From Climacteris rufus (Eukaryota > Chordata > Aves > Passeriformes > Climacteridae): a DNA stretch of 64,000 bases. This document shows, piece by piece, positions 48,286 through 62,017 of this stretch; position 1 is the first letter of the stretch; each line of letters opens with the position of its first letter. The stretch spans positions 105,320-169,319 of the forward strand of contig VZRZ01007409.1 in NCBI GenBank assembly GCA_013398175.1, in the 5' to 3' direction. The notes under the pieces were generated by a model, which was not told the origin of the DNA, searched no databases, and worked only from the letters and a program-made list of their open reading frames with translations. A program made the position numbers and the translations under genes.

Positions 48286-51200
48286 AATTTGTTTGAATCC
48301 CATTCAATTTCTCACTTGTAGAGAACTTAGAACACACGTCAGAATTTGTGAGATCAGAGGCCATGACTTCTGACAGCTGGGCTCTGAAGAACCTCACTGC
48401 ACTGGTTCATTGTTCCTGGCCCCAGCAGCATTCACTGTCTTTTTGTTGGCTCATCATCCCCACTGGAGAAGGGGAAACCGTGCCCTTGTTCCACCTGTTT
48501 TGGGGAAAAGTGTGGTTATTAACTTAACAACCACCTGAAGGCTGAGCTGAAATGCTGACTTGCTGTGAAGTGGCTGAGAAAGAGGATTGCAGCCACTTAC
48601 TGAGGTCAAGCAGAAACACAGAACAAAGAGTTGTGGTTAAATAACATCTTAAACTTCTGCAGCTAAGTAAACTAAAATCAATGCCTTAGCTATTACAGAA
48701 TTTTATGTGGTAGCATGATTTTGATCCTTTGTACTTACACAAAGAGTACTGTACAAGTGACTGTGTGCATTAATAAAAGTATGCCATTTTTAATTAATAA
48801 ATGAGGGAATTCATTAAAAAAAGCAATGATAACAGCAACATAAAAACATTTTATACTGCAATGGTTAAAAATATGTTGAGAAATTATTTAAAAACTGTTT
48901 TGTACCCTGATGGCTTGGAAAAGGTAAACAAGACATTAAAAATGCAAATGAAGAAAAAAGATGTTATTTATCCAAGTAGAACTAGTCTTGTAGGAGAAAA
49001 AGAGACAGTGAAGGGACTGGGTTATAATTATACCTTTCTAACATCTCATCTTTTTATACAGATGTGTCATTTCACTGTTTCATGGGAGACTGCACTGGGG
49101 CTGTATGTGTATTCAGATGAAAGAAGAAGATGTGACTGAGAAAAGCAAAGGAATTCCCTTTTTGGCGAGCTTCCCTCCTGAGCACAGCAGCACTGCCTTC
49201 AGAGACCTGTGCCTCCAAACCTATGCTTACATATAAAACTTGCTGTAAATGGAGAGGAAAAAGACACCACCCCCTCAAAGCAAATGAACAACAAAAAATC
49301 CCCTCCTTGAAAATCCTGTGCTTGACTGAAACTAGGGGAGTTATTTCATGCTGTATTACCACAATGATTAATTTTATTTTGAGACTTATAAAAGGACTAA
49401 TTGCTCTAATAAAAATTAAAAGGCCTTTGCCTACTAAAAAGATCATCTTACAAGCTGATATTTAGTGTTTTCAAGTGACTAATTTAACGGCAGTAACCTT
49501 AAAAGGGCCTGATTTATCATGCTGTCTCATCACTGCTGCAGCTTGGGCTACAGCTGCTCCGATGAGAATTGTTCCTTCCTGTGAAACAAAAAGATCTTGT
49601 CTGCCAGATTCAAGAGGGACAGCTTATTTGAAAACTATGTCTAGCAGTAACATTAGTTTGAATGAACAGTTCCTCTTTCCTCAAGCCACTTTACTGCTGC
49701 GTTTCCAATGTTTGTTTTGTGCTGTCATTTGCACTGCTATATGATTACTCAAAGCAAAGATGACCTCAATTGTGGTTGATTTGCTGTTTACTCTCCCGCT
49801 CAGTCTGACCCAGAACCCACTGAACTCAGAATTCTATTGTGCTTCAGCTGCAGGAGCTAGATGTCAGTCCACACACTGCAATACAAACACTGACTAAACC
49901 CAACTGCACATAAACAGCTGTTCTAGTCCTCTCCTCCTCTTAAGACAAGGGTTTTTCTCATGCTAAAGAGCAGCCCAAACTGAAGAACGAGCTACCACTC
50001 TAGTGCTCTTCATGACAAAAGCACCGGACAATTTTCTATCCTGTATATATATTTTTTTAAAAACCTGGGCACCTTCACTTAAACCTTTCCCAGGTAGCTT
50101 TTCTCTGGAGAGGGGCAGTCTCCGTCCTTTACAAGATCTTTAGCTTTAGCTGCTTAGAAGTGTGTGAGTCATGCAAGAAATATCCAGGATCCTTGAGCAA
50201 AGGAACTTTGATCCCCCTATGCAGATTAGGACAACTGGATCCTTGCTGGGGCAATTCACATATTCTGAGCAGCAAAGGAAAACAAGCACAATCAGTCAGA
50301 TGATAGTATTACATCAGATTCCATCTGCTGTGCAAAGGTGTTTTATCCAAATAAATAGAAGATCCCAGGATACAGAATACACCAAAGCCTGACATCCCAG
50401 CCCTGTATTCTTATCTCTTTAAAATGCCTTATGGCTAATATAATCTTTTATTCAGCACTACCACCTCTTCAATTTTTCATTTCAATCTGAAAGCTAACGT
50501 CTTGACTGAGGTTCCTTTTACTGACTAATGCACAACAGTAAAATCCATTTTAGGGGCAACTGACACTGCTTTGGGGATTGTACATGACAGTAAAAACATG
50601 CCAGTGCCTGTTCTGAATCTGTGACTTCACCCATGTGTATTCCAGCTGGCAAATATGCAAACAACACTGGCTGGGATCACAGTGCCCCTGAGGGCAGCAT
50701 TCCCAGAGTCTGCCCTCCCCTGGCTGTGGGGTCACACCAACATGGCCTCCACCAACCTGTGCTGGGACATGGTGGAAGAGGGTTTGACATTCTAGGCTTG
50801 GCAGTGTGCACATAATGCCCCTGTGAGCTTGGGACACAGCTGGCTGGAAGTGTCAGGTGGAAGTCCCACATCCCCTTTGAAGCCTCCTTTTTATGTGTCA
50901 GATGCAGGCTGGGCAGTGGAAAGGGGCAATTCTGTATTTTACTACAGTTTTGAGGGATCATGGCTCAGCTGTAGTGGCGAGGTGAAAGGGTGAGGTATCC
51001 AAATATGACACTTGAGTATATAATATGTTATGAGTGAGAAGTGTCAGGGATGCTGAGGGTTAACTCTATGTTATCTTCCAGTTTGCTTCTGTAGCTGACC
51101 GAAGAGAAGGCTGAGACCTGTTTCAGCCATCTGTGACTGTGGTCCTGTCTTCTGGGGACTGACCTCATCATGGGGGGCTGCTCCTCATGGGATTCTAAGG

Positions 51201-51953
51201 TTAAGCATATCATGGTGTAACCAAGCCCTATATGAGTTATATATTTTCAGAGCTTTTAAAGAAAGACAAACATTTGTATTTTCTTCTTCTAGGCTTTTAA
51301 TACAAATACATATATGTTTTCTTTTTTTTTTTTTTTTCCCTGCCTGTTGTGATTAGGAAAATCCATTTTCAGCTTCTTTTTTTCACAAGGCTCCCTTATG
51401 AAATGCCATACACAAAGAAGACCTGAAGATTGCTTTACTGGTCAGTACTCATGTAAATCAAGGATCCCTGCACTGACTCATGAGATTGAAAGGATATTTT
51501 GGGGACTTTTGGGATTTCTTTCTGCTTTCTCAGCATTTTAGTTTCACAGCACTCACTTGCCTGAAATTTCCAGTAGCAAAATCTATGTGAATTTTACTCT
51601 TCATTATTTAGCAAAGTTTAAGCTAATACAATACATTGCACAGGGGATTTTAAATCATCCACCAGCTATTGTGATACAAAAGCTTTGGGAAATGTGGCTC
51701 AGCTGTGACAAAGGAAGTTTGAAATGCCATAGCAGCGCAGGAATTGAAAGTGGAACATGGGTTAAATCAATCTACAGTCCTATTCCTCTCTTCTTCTTTC
51801 TTATAGTGCACAAATAAAGAAGACGCAAAGCAGGCACCCAGTCACCTCAGATATTAAGACTTCTAGGACACTTGTGTGGACACAGCAGAATAAGTTATAG
51901 TCACTTCAGGCTTCTTGTAATTGCCAAGCAGGCTGTAGTAGCTACCAGGATTA

Positions 51954-52073
51954 TCTTTCTCCAGGCAGGAACAGTGCAATGTACCCTACACAGGTCTGCT
52001 CCAGTGCATCTGCCCCAGTGTGTCTTTCTCCAGGCAAGAATAGTGCAACATACATGGCACAGGTCTGCTCCAA
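51954..52073. repeat. 69-bp tandem duplication with nested 14-bp repeat
   Basis: TCTTTCTCCAGGCA starts at 51954 and again at 52023. The first 50 bases of the units agree at 42 positions by hand count. Inside unit one, TCTGCTCCAGTGCA and TCTGCCCCAGTGTG (51995-52022) form a further diverged 14-bp tandem pair. The 69-base period preserves reading frames on both strands, but no known protein results. Confidence 0.85.
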
Positions 52074-53714
52074 TATTTTGAGCATCTTCATCGCCGGAGA
52101 CACCACACCAAATCAGAAAAGGAATCAGAAAGTTATTAATTTGTGTCAGGTGAATAAAGAAGTGACATAAGAGACTCTGCTTTTGTGTGTTTTCCACCAA
52201 TCTTTCTAAGTGACATTTCCTGGATTACTGACTTAAGTTCCGGAGGCATGTGTCAGTGTACCCACGTGAGAGCACAGCCTCCAGGAAATGGGGTGAAAAC
52301 GCACTGTCCTCTAATGAACTGTATCCACACATTTCTAGAGACTTCACTTAAGCAGTTTAACTGCAGTGAACAGTAATTGCTGTGTCTCACAGAGTAACTG
52401 AGAGGAGGCAGGTCCCTACAATTAGAAAGGGAATCACACTGGAGAAGTGGAGTGCCTTGGGCAGCACTTGCTGGAAGAGCTATCCCTGGAGGCTGCTTGG
52501 GAGAGAGTTTGTGGCTGATGTCCTCTCCCAGTAATAGAGGTAGGCTGAGCAGTATTGCCATCACATTTTGGGAAATTGAGAGGAATGGAGTTCTTGAGCC
52601 TGCTTTTCCTCATCTCTCAAGCAGAGAGCTCTCAGGTCTCCTTTTGTCCATGGCAATAGAGAGAATTGTCTAATGCTGCATTAGTAAAATCATCCTAGAC
52701 TGTTCATATACAAGTTGAATGAAAAGATCCATCAGTCACTCAATAGCTGAGGCTGGCTCACAAATGTAAATTTTACACATACCTTGGTAGTCCCCAACAA
52801 CCTTGCTCAGCAGTTCCTGTCTGATTTGAACAGAGAGCAGCTGCTGGGGAGTGTGGTTTTGCTTCTGGCTGATAGGGGAACTCAGATGTTCCCAGTGTTG
52901 GACATCCAAGATGACACGAGTCCTTCACACACTGAAATGTCTGGTGATGCCTTCATGGACATTCAGTGGAGCTTTCTTCTAAAATCAGTTTTTTGATTTA
53001 CCCAACTGGGGTTTAATATACATGTGTTTACTAGCACTGAAAGACAAATGCTCTTGTGATTCTACTTCTGTTCAAAATATATAAATGCACTTTTAAAATG
53101 CATATCCTCTCGTATTAGCCATGTGTGCAACATTTATGCAGCCTCAGTAACCATGTAGGTTTACACCTTATTTCTCATGATGCTTTGTCAGGTCAAACAC
53201 AAAAAGATAAACCTTTCTTTCTCTTCAAAGCCCATGTGCACATACAGAATTGGGCACAGATGCTTAGACCATCTTAAAAATAGGTTCTTCTAATCTGAGA
53301 TTCAAAGACATGAGTAATTTTAAATGCCATTATCTGAACTGTAGTAAGAATCAGGTCTGGTTTCTGGCTTGTGTAGCTGAGATTTAAAATAAAAAAGTTG
53401 TTTTCTATAACAGCAATATTTTAATATTTTTAAATTACACTTTTTAAACAATTTAAAATGTTGATACTGATATTTTATACATATCAGATGCTCAGTGTGA
53501 TATGCAATTTATCTTATAAGCCAGGTGCAGTTTCCGGTGAGACTGTTCTTATTTCAATGAACAGATGCACTGTAAATGGGGAATATATTCTGGATTCTGT
53601 TTTGTCATTCAAATAATTAGCTTAAATAATAATAAAAATAAAAACAACAGCAATTACTTTAAATAATTTCTTGAACCACAACTATTTCATCTGACTTCCA
53701 AAAGCAAGTAAATA
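52074..53714. other. Non-coding DNA, no feature seen
   Basis: Moderate GC up to about 53000, then AT-rich. Overlapping short open frames at 52185-52673 lie on both strands without a recognised product. Confidence 0.5.
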
Positions 53715-53805
53715 TTAGTATCCTTTTTTCATACAGGCGAAATCTGAGACCCAGAGGCAAAGGTACATGATAAGAGGTAAAAGAGGAGTTACAACTGGGA
53801 TTTTA
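53715..53805 (-). mobile_element. MIR/L2-like fossil fragment, minus strand
   Basis: On the plus strand the words TATCCTTTTTTCATACAGG, CGAAATCTGAGACCCAGAGG, CAAAGGTACATGATAAG and ACTGGGATTTT follow the complement of the MIR/L2 core ('ttttacagatgaggaaactgaggcccagag', 'gtgacttgccc', 'gggattt'). It is highly diverged and truncated. MIR and L2 share this part, so the exact family is open. Confidence 0.62.
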
Positions 53806-56800
53806 AGCTTCTTAAACTATGATCTCATACTTTTGTAATGACTTGCTGACTATGTCTTGCTGGATTTTCATTAAAATGTGTATTTAAATAGCAACTTGAA
53901 TTTGCCATAAAAATTGTTAAGAAGCAGGGCAACAAGTGTTGTTCACATTTCAATTAATATTTACATTCTGCTTGCAGTAGCATAGAATAGTGACACTGAA
54001 CTAAGTTATCCCTCTGTAGTTTGTTTATGGCATACCAAGTGTTCCCAAGGAAACAACCATACTGTATCTATGGTAACAGGCACAGTGGTGTAAACAGTGA
54101 AACCAAAAAGAGGAAGTTAGTAAGCTCAAGTTACTAATTCTAAGAAGAACTTGCCAAAATTGAATACTTCCTGTAACAAAAATCTTCTGTAATCCACTGG
54201 GCAATTGTCCTAAGTCTTTGTTTCAATCTCAGATCTGCTGAAGGATCCAGGATACTCAAACATGCAGCTTTGCTGATGTTGTGAAAATGGTCTGTGTGGT
54301 GTGAGCATCTTCTTTTACCTCAGGGGTTGTATTTGATTCAAGTCACCGACAGTTTGTGCTCATCAGTCCACAAAAATATCCTGCTATGGCAAAGGGGCTT
54401 TTTGTCCTACACTATGTAAAAAATACACAAAACTAGTGTGTGTTTTTTCCTATCTTGTACTCATTCACCGGAGTTCCTTATGCCATCTAAAAAAACCCCA
54501 AAACTTTGCCACAGTAGAAGATATTCACATAATCCTATGTTAATATCTTCCAAAGCTGTACAGAGTCACCATCTGGAGATACTGATTTCTCTCCATTAAT
54601 GACAGAAAGGACTTAAGTTTGTAGGCTTTGGTAAACTGAATTTTTCAATAGCTAAATGCTCAAAATAGCCTGTATAAATACCATCCTTCAACCATTCAAA
54701 ACAAGTACACCATCTGAACACAAATTGTGTGCATTTCGTTTTAAATTAAAAACTGGAACATTTATTTGTGAAAACTACTTCAGGAATTATATGAGTTCAA
54801 GAATCCAAGGCCTTTTTTCTCTTTGAATTTTGCTATAGATGCACCCTGATTACAAGCTCTTACTGGAAAACTGATCACAGAAGGAAAAAACATATACAGG
54901 TCAAAACTTTGTATGTTAATAAATATACACATACATTTGGAAATATATTTGGTCACAATTGACAAAAATAAATTTATTAAAAGAAATAATGCATTTTGTG
55001 TTTGCCATTCTGTCAGAGATCATTATTCAAACTTTATATAATTTCCTGTAGCATTAGCTCTTGTTCAAGAGGTGAAAATGCCCTGCATGGACTTTGGTCC
55101 ATCAAGGATATGATCCTGTGTTTTCAGATTTCCTGCCTAAATCCTTCTTCTTAAACAAGCATTTTTTCCCAGCCTTAATCTTAGCAGTGAATCTGGAGAC
55201 AATTTACAGGACAAAGGTAGCAGGTGCAAAACCTCTGTCTTTGAATTCACCTCCGCTAAATGCAGAATTCTTCCAAAGGAGCAGGTTTTTAACAGAAAAA
55301 CTCCAAGAAGAAGCTTGTATATATTTATGTAGCCCTGTAAATTTTATGGACTCATGTCTGTTCTTACCCAATGAGATTCTGTCCCAGTGCACATTTGACC
55401 CATCTCACCTGGTGTGAGAACAAACTTGGATTTTAATTGGGTGGAGTACACGTGGCCTTCCATGAAGCAATTACTCAGAAGTCTGATGCAGCAGTTGTAT
55501 AATTCCTTCTCTATACCATAAAGCAGGTGACATGCAAGAGAAAGCAAAATTGTGTTTAAGTTAAACATTGTGGTCAGAAGGGGGTGGATTATACCACAAT
55601 TTTCTGTTCCACTGTGCTATTATGCCACTGTAAAATTACTGAATTCCAAATCCCTGTGCTGGCAGACACCCAGGGAAACAAAATAAATACTCATGTCCAG
55701 ATGTTAATATTTCTGTTAATGATTTTGCAAAATGTATTGCAAAATCTGAAATCCTTCGAAATACCATGTCTTTTTTTCCATCAAAGCTAGGATTCCCAAG
55801 AAACCCAGTGGCAAAATGTTTTAATCAAAATAGTTAAAGTTTCAGGCAAAAATATATTCTCTTTCAATTTTGCAATGAAAAATGGAGCTTTTCAGTGAAA
55901 TACAGAAATTTCCTTTTGATTATTTTTTATCTTTTTTAGCTAAAAAGATTATGGCACCTCTGTTACTCTCTGAACAATTCAGATTAGCTTTTAAATTAAC
56001 ACTAAAAAGTACTTTTTTACAGGATTTAAGTGCTGCTATCAGGATAGCAATGTAAGTTACTGCAACCTCTGGGAAGATTCTTACTAATATATTAAAGCCA
56101 TTATATTTCATTTTCACAGTATCTTCATTAATGATCTAAAAGAACATACCAGTTAAAGTTGAAGGTCATATTATATTGAGACCAAAATTCCAGACATAAC
56201 ATAAAAGGAAAAAATGTTCCAAAACACTATCTCAAACAAGAGGCATATATCCAGAGGATAGAAGGGCCAGAATTACTCGGGATTGGTAATGAAAAAATAA
56301 ATCATAAAAATTTGGTCAATTTAAGGTGCCAGTTCTAAAACCTCACTGGTTTTTGTACTGCATTATGAGAGACTGTCATATTCTACATAAATTTGGGTCC
56401 ATGAAGGTTGGATGACTTCATCCTGTGGATATTTAGGTTGATTGCCACATCAGTGGCTGAAAGGCCCTGGGGAAAGCACATCTTGTCTCCATTTCTGGAT
56501 ATCACACTAAATCTGGCTTACCATCTCTATCACATCTCCTTGACTCATCCCACATGTCACATCTAATCAAACTGTTCATGAAGCAATGCTACTTTCCTAC
56601 TCTATAAATATTTGGTGAATAGTTTGGACAAGTGATACTCAGCTGATGATTTGTTTGCAAACTAATCATTCCAGCTATTCATCACTGGTCTTTGTTATTC
56701 ACAGTTGTTCACTCAGGTCACAGAGTCTTAAAGACATCTGAAAAATTGTGATAATTGTTTTTGGAGGAAGTAGACAGTTTTGAATTTTTTAATTACCTGC

Positions 56801-59800
56801 TCAATGGGGTAATCAGTATAGCGAATTTTTATATTAAAAAGTAGCATTTACATTTCTATACTTTTCTGGTCTCTGACTAAATAGACAAAAATTTTAAGAG
56901 CAAAATAATGAGTGGAATAGTAATTTTATTCATTCAGATGTCATTGGAACAAGATTTACTAATAAATCTTGAACGGGAAGAATTTAATATAATTTTAGAA
57001 ATCATGAGGATAGTGTTTTTGATCATATTGCAGGAAAATCATAATTGGAAAGCTAAAAAGAAAAAAAAAAAGAAAAAAAAACCCCAAACAAATAACAAAA
57101 ACAGACAAAGGAGCCAAGGCATTTTAATGAACAATTACTTATCTATATATAAGTTTGTGGATGAAAAAAGGGGGAGATAACTTCTGATACTAAATCCCAG
57201 AACACACAATTTCATAGTGCATAGTCAGAGCTGTGATTTTAAAGATAACTCAGTTTTCACTAGACTGTGCCTGTTTTACTCTATGTGTTCATTTTGGACA
57301 TGAGCAAACGACTGCATCTTAACAAGTCACCCTTCCCTGGCTGAGCCTGGGGAATGAGTGTGAGTGTTTGTGCTGCTGCCCCAACACAGCTCTTTGCTTG
57401 AAGCACTATTTTAGTCATTGATTGCAAAAGGTTTGGAGCACTTAGCACAACCAGCTGGCATGTTTTAGCTTCTAAATAGCAACTCTTTGAGCAGCCACAA
57501 CCTGCTCACTTGCAACCATTATAAATAATCATGCATACAGAAGTCAGAAGAAAATTATTCTTGCCTGCTTTCCTTTGCCCTCAACAGCTAAATGAGGCCA
57601 GACTAGAAGAACAGTTTTCCAATGTATATCTAAATAACCAATACAGGAGGAAAACAATTTAAAATGTGGATTCCATTTACTTTTAAAGTCTTAGCAACAG
57701 TAAAAATAATTGCTATTTTTCCATGCAAAAATACCTGTTTCAGTTTATTCTGAAATAGATATTTTCAAAAATACTCTTTCACTTCCTGTTTGGTGACATG
57801 GCCTCTTTGCTGTGGTCTGTGTTGCCTATGGCAGCCCTGAAAATGCTTGTTCACTCCATTTTGAATGAAAATATAATATACTAGGAAATCACAGTAGAAT
57901 TATCAAGAAGGCAATTCAGCAGTTAAACTATGTTTTTGAATAATAATACCAACTAGTAAACCCACCAGAGGTGTTCTCCAGGAGGAAAATGAGCACAAGT
58001 GGAAGGAAGACAAACTAACATGTCTGTACATAAAGCAGAATCAAGGATAAACAAACAGATATCATAGATGGGGTTATAAAATATTTGTATTAGGGCTTTT
58101 CTAGAAAGCTACTGCAAGATTTGATTCTTTACTAGTTTTTTTTTTTTTCTTCCACGGCAATTTTTTTACATAAAAGAGAAAGAAAAGATTACATTCCAGA
58201 TGAGGAGGCTAAAAATCCTGGTCGTATTTTATTGTGAAAAAGTGCAAATTCATCTCGACAGAAGACTTATGTTTCTACAAGGTTCTGCTGCGAGCTTGAG
58301 CAACTAAAGATAATAATAATTGCCTGAATTCAATCAAAGATGTTCACTTTGGAGGCCTTTAATAATTTTGCTTAACATCACAGCCCAAAAAACATACAAC
58401 TCAAACAGGTAGTAACATATGATTACACAAACCCCTTCTTTCTTCTGTGTCCTTGCAGGTTAGAGAAAGAGGTTTAAAATAGAATAATTGAGGCAATCAG
58501 GTTCCTAGCAATCAAGGCTTCTACGGAAGTCATGAAAACTTGCCCTTTAAGAGTAAAAACCATAATAATTAAAATTACTTCATACTTTTCACAAAGTCAA
58601 AGATAAGAATCCAAATCAGTCTTAGCACTGCAGTATAGAGAGTAATGTATATTGTCAGGATAAGTAGCAATACTAAATGAAGATAAAAGACAGCTACCAC
58701 ACAGTAGGAAATAACATAATCTGGAAATTAAAAGTTTTGAACTGTCCCTTCATCCAAGCCCAGGAACAACCTCCCATTAAGAGAAGTGGGTAAGGAAATG
58801 AAAAAACATAATCAGTTACAAGGAAATCTGACATATTTACAGAAGTGATTTTTTGATGTGAGAGTATGATGAGAGGGAGGGAACTTGATCCTGTAGCAAG
58901 TACGTTAAATCTCCCTAGGGAAGACATCAAGAGAAAGTGAGAAAAATATCAATTCATGAAGGTTAAAATTTTGCCATTTATATCAAGCCTAATTTCTTTT
59001 AAAGAAAATGAAAAATATTTATTTCAAAGTTTTTGGTTTTATCTAAACAGCAAAAAAATTCTAGAAGAGGCACCAGACTTTTTATCCCAGAAAACCATTG
59101 AGATGGAAGTCAGTCTAAAATGCCAAAAGCTAATTTGCTCATATTGCTAATACCACTTGGTACAGTGGCAAGAAGTCTTCACTCTAAGTGAATTTACTCT
59201 TTGGCTTTTGCAGGTCTTGTAAATTCCTCTTTATTATAGGCCTGGGGACAAATCTACAGCTTGTGTCAACACTGCTTTACATAGTCCCTCTGAACAAATA
59301 GGAGGTAGCAATTATCTTATTTTGTTCATGCCAAACATAATTCTGATGATTCTCATGGTTCTGGAAAGTTTAAGTACATAATTTCTCATCTTACACCATA
59401 ATTTGCCACTAGACACTCAAGTTTGTTGTGGTTTGTATTTTGTTTTTTGCTTTTTTTTAAATTAGAAAACCCAAGAATTGCATGTCTTTGGAGGGTTTGA
59501 GCTCAAAACAAATACTTAATATTGCATGATTTGCAATAAAATCATTATAGCTGCTGACACTGATATTTACCTCAATTTACCTGTCCTGCTTTTTTTCCCC
59601 CTTGAAATCTAATACAAATTCAAAATATGAGATGAACATCTACAGCCCTTTCTGATCCTTTAATTTTTGGTTTACACTCTGAATCCCTTCCAGTTATTTG
59701 CTAATTCTTTCTTATTTTGTAGTAAACCTTTTGCAAGATTTTATAAAACATCATAGTAAACAAGCAAGCAACCATTTGGTTAACTTCAAAAAACATGCAC

Positions 59801-60149
59801 CCTGTGTGGAGAGAACCCCATGCAGGACATGCACAGGAAACAATGCACTATTGTCTTTGAGGTACATTGCTACATTAGAGGTTAATTAAACAGAAAATGC
59901 GAACACTTGTGGACTGTTGCTATGTTCATCAAGATACAATTAAAGTGTATAACCATTGTGTAGAACAGCTGGTTTATGGGAAGATGGAGTTTTCTGCATC
60001 ATCACAATCAGCCTAGTGTTATTTGTAATTCCATTTCCCATCTAGCCAGTGAGAATATTAGTCCTCACTTCCCGTGAAAACTTAAAAAATCACCAAATTA
60101 GAAATTATGACTCTTACTCTAGTTTTGAATTTTTTAAAGCTTTAAACAG
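53806..60149. other. AT-rich non-coding DNA
   Basis: About 6.3 kb without a recognised gene, RNA or repeat family. It contains short A- and T-rich runs such as 57058-57080 and 58137-58149. Open frames (for example 107 codons at 55094-55417 plus) are unrecognised. Confidence 0.5.
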
Positions 60150-60310
60150 AAACCCCCAGAGGTGCACACTCTCCACAGTGAATGCTTTTAAGAACAGATT
60201 AGATTAACATCTGTGAGTAACAACTTCACATAGCTTGGCTGTCTAAAGGGAGAAGGCAGAACTAGATCATTTCCTGACAAGTCCTGTGGTGATAGGAGCC
60301 TATCTTTGGG
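60150..60310 (+). mobile_element. Ancient CR1-type LINE 3' fragment
   Basis: GCTTTTAAGAACAGATTAGA, AACATCTGTGAGTAACAAC and AGAACTAGATCATTTCCTGACA correspond in order to the 3' region of older CR1 subfamilies ('cttaagaacaggttggacaaacacctgtcagg', 'ggactagatgacctc'). Divergence is much higher than in the 17.6 and 36.5 kb copies, so it would be an older insertion. Confidence 0.5.
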
Positions 60311-61719
60311 ATGCAGTTTGGCTTCCAATCACCTCTTCAATGCCTGGGTAGGAATTCTAGGAAAGAAGTGAGAGACACCACTGTCACTCCTCTCTAATGC
60401 CTGGTGGTTAGGATGCTGATGCAAGGTATAGCTCAGGTTCCCACTGAGGGGACTTTAATTTATGCCTCACTACTAGCACATAACAAGACATTGCTCATTC
60501 TTCCTCTCCCACATTGACCAAAATTTCATCAAGGATATGAGAAAGGCAACAAAATCTCTTAAAAGAAAAAAAAAAAAGTATCAAAACCAGTCAGTTCCCA
60601 GAAGCTTTTGTTCCAATTCAACATTTTCCAGCCAAAGGAAAAAAAACCCCTTAATCAAGTAATGTCAACTAACTGGAGAGACCATATAAATATTAATCTA
60701 GCATCACATCTAACTGTGATAGTCTGGGCACATATTTATTTATTCGTATATCTTGGAGTGAAATAAAAAGACAGATGGGATTATTAGGGGTTTTTTTAAT
60801 CAAATTCCTGACTCTTACAGTCAGAACTACGGTCAGTGTTAGGGGTATTAAAAAAATTAAAGTGAGAGTGGTATACATGATTTGGGGATGTGTGTTAGTT
60901 ATTCTCATTATATTTTACAATTGCTGTGTCAACCAGGCAACAACAACAACCAATTAACTAAACAACCAAACAAAACCCCCCCCAAAAAATCAGAAAAAAA
61001 TGAATGATAAGAAAAGAAACAACACAAAGCCTGGAAACAACTCTGACTCCCTTAGAGCCCAGGACAAGTAATAACTACAGCAGTTTTGACATTTCAGAAA
61101 AGTTTCCACTGTGGTTTTACACTAGAACCAGATCTAATTGGTTTCTGATGATCTTATTCTCATTTTAGAAAAAAAAATAAAACCCGATGTAAGTTTTAAG
61201 AAACATAAAAAATACTAAGAAATAGGAAGGGGAAAGTGTGTGTTTTTTTCTTAATGTTATAAGGAGACTTCAGTTTGGCCTATTTCAATATTTTTGCCAG
61301 GATAAGTTCAACTTCCCTCTTCTACAGAGAAAAAAAGATCATATGCAGCATGGGGGACACACTAGAACATGTAAAGCAACAAATTCCACCTACTTTCAGG
61401 CAGCTGTCCCCAGCTGCTGAGCTAAGTTACACCAGCAGTGATGAGAGTCAGGCACCTCCAGAACCTGATACTGGTAACCTGAAGTTTTTTCACTGATCCT
61501 GGATGGGAGCTGCAGGTCTGTCTTCCCAATAGGAGCACCTCACCTCTGTAGGACAAATCTCATCTAGGAGATGCAGAATGGCTCATATGAATGCAGCCTG
61601 CACCTGGACTGGTATATTTTAAAATATAAGTTTTCAAATGTATTGATAAGTATGGTAACATGGGCTTATTTACCACAGGGCTTCCCACAACTGCTTGAAG
61701 AGTAGTTACAAAGATTAGA
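60311..61719. other. AT-rich non-coding DNA
   Basis: No gene recognised. A hydrophobic minus-strand frame at 60693-60908 was considered as mitochondrial-derived and rejected. Short CAA and C8/A runs occur at 60937-60990. Confidence 0.5.
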
Positions 61720-62017
61720 GGGACAAACTATTCTCAGCTGTAACAGACAATGTAGCAAGGGTCAGCAGGCAAAACTGTCACATTAGAAGGTTTCAGTTCG
61801 TGAAAGAGAGAATTTTTTTCACTGGAAGGATGAAGAAATACTAGAAAAGGCAGTCCAGGGGGCTGTGGAGTCTCCATCCAAGGCCATTTTAAAGATTTAG
61901 GGTAGACAAAGCCATTGTTTACTTGATTTAGTGCTGGTGACAGGTCTGCCTCAAGCAGGAGACTGGAGTGATTCAGAGATGCCCTCCCACTCACACTTCT
62001 ATTCTATGATTTCTGTG
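61720..62017 (+). mobile_element. Diverged CR1 LINE 3' fragment, plus strand
   Basis: The CR1 order is recognisable: a GTCAGCAGGCAAAACTGTCAC block, TTTTTTTCACTGGAAGGATG, the landmark GGGGGCTGTGGAGTCTCCATCC, then GACTGGAGTGATTCAGAG and a CTATTCTATGATTTCTGTGG tail. It has several small gaps against the usual CR1 layout and is older than the 36.5 kb copy. There is no reverse-transcriptase frame. Confidence 0.85.

Larger units (their letters stand above)
45120..51953. other. AT-rich non-coding DNA
   Basis: No gene or RNA recognised. The stretch contains the TAAT palindrome at 46686, the 20-bp tandem repeat at 47152, an A17 run at 47499-47515, the hairpin at 48264 and a T16 run at 51322-51337. 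GC rises around 50640-51200 without any gene evidence. The 112- and 124-codon frames at 48801-49139 and 49072-49446 lie on opposite strands and are unrecognised. Confidence 0.5.

Noticed and set aside
48801..49446. 112- and 124-codon frames on opposite strands
   Set aside because: The translations are AT- or GC-skew driven, no motif is recognised, and no splice or promoter signals accompany them.
60693..60908. Hydrophobic minus-strand frame whose start resembles a mitochondrial NADH dehydrogenase subunit N-terminus (possible NUMT)
   Set aside because: The resemblance covers only about 20 Leu/Thr/Ile-rich residues. The flanks contain neither a mitochondrial tRNA nor further homologous sequence, and the layout does not fit a bird mitochondrial genome.
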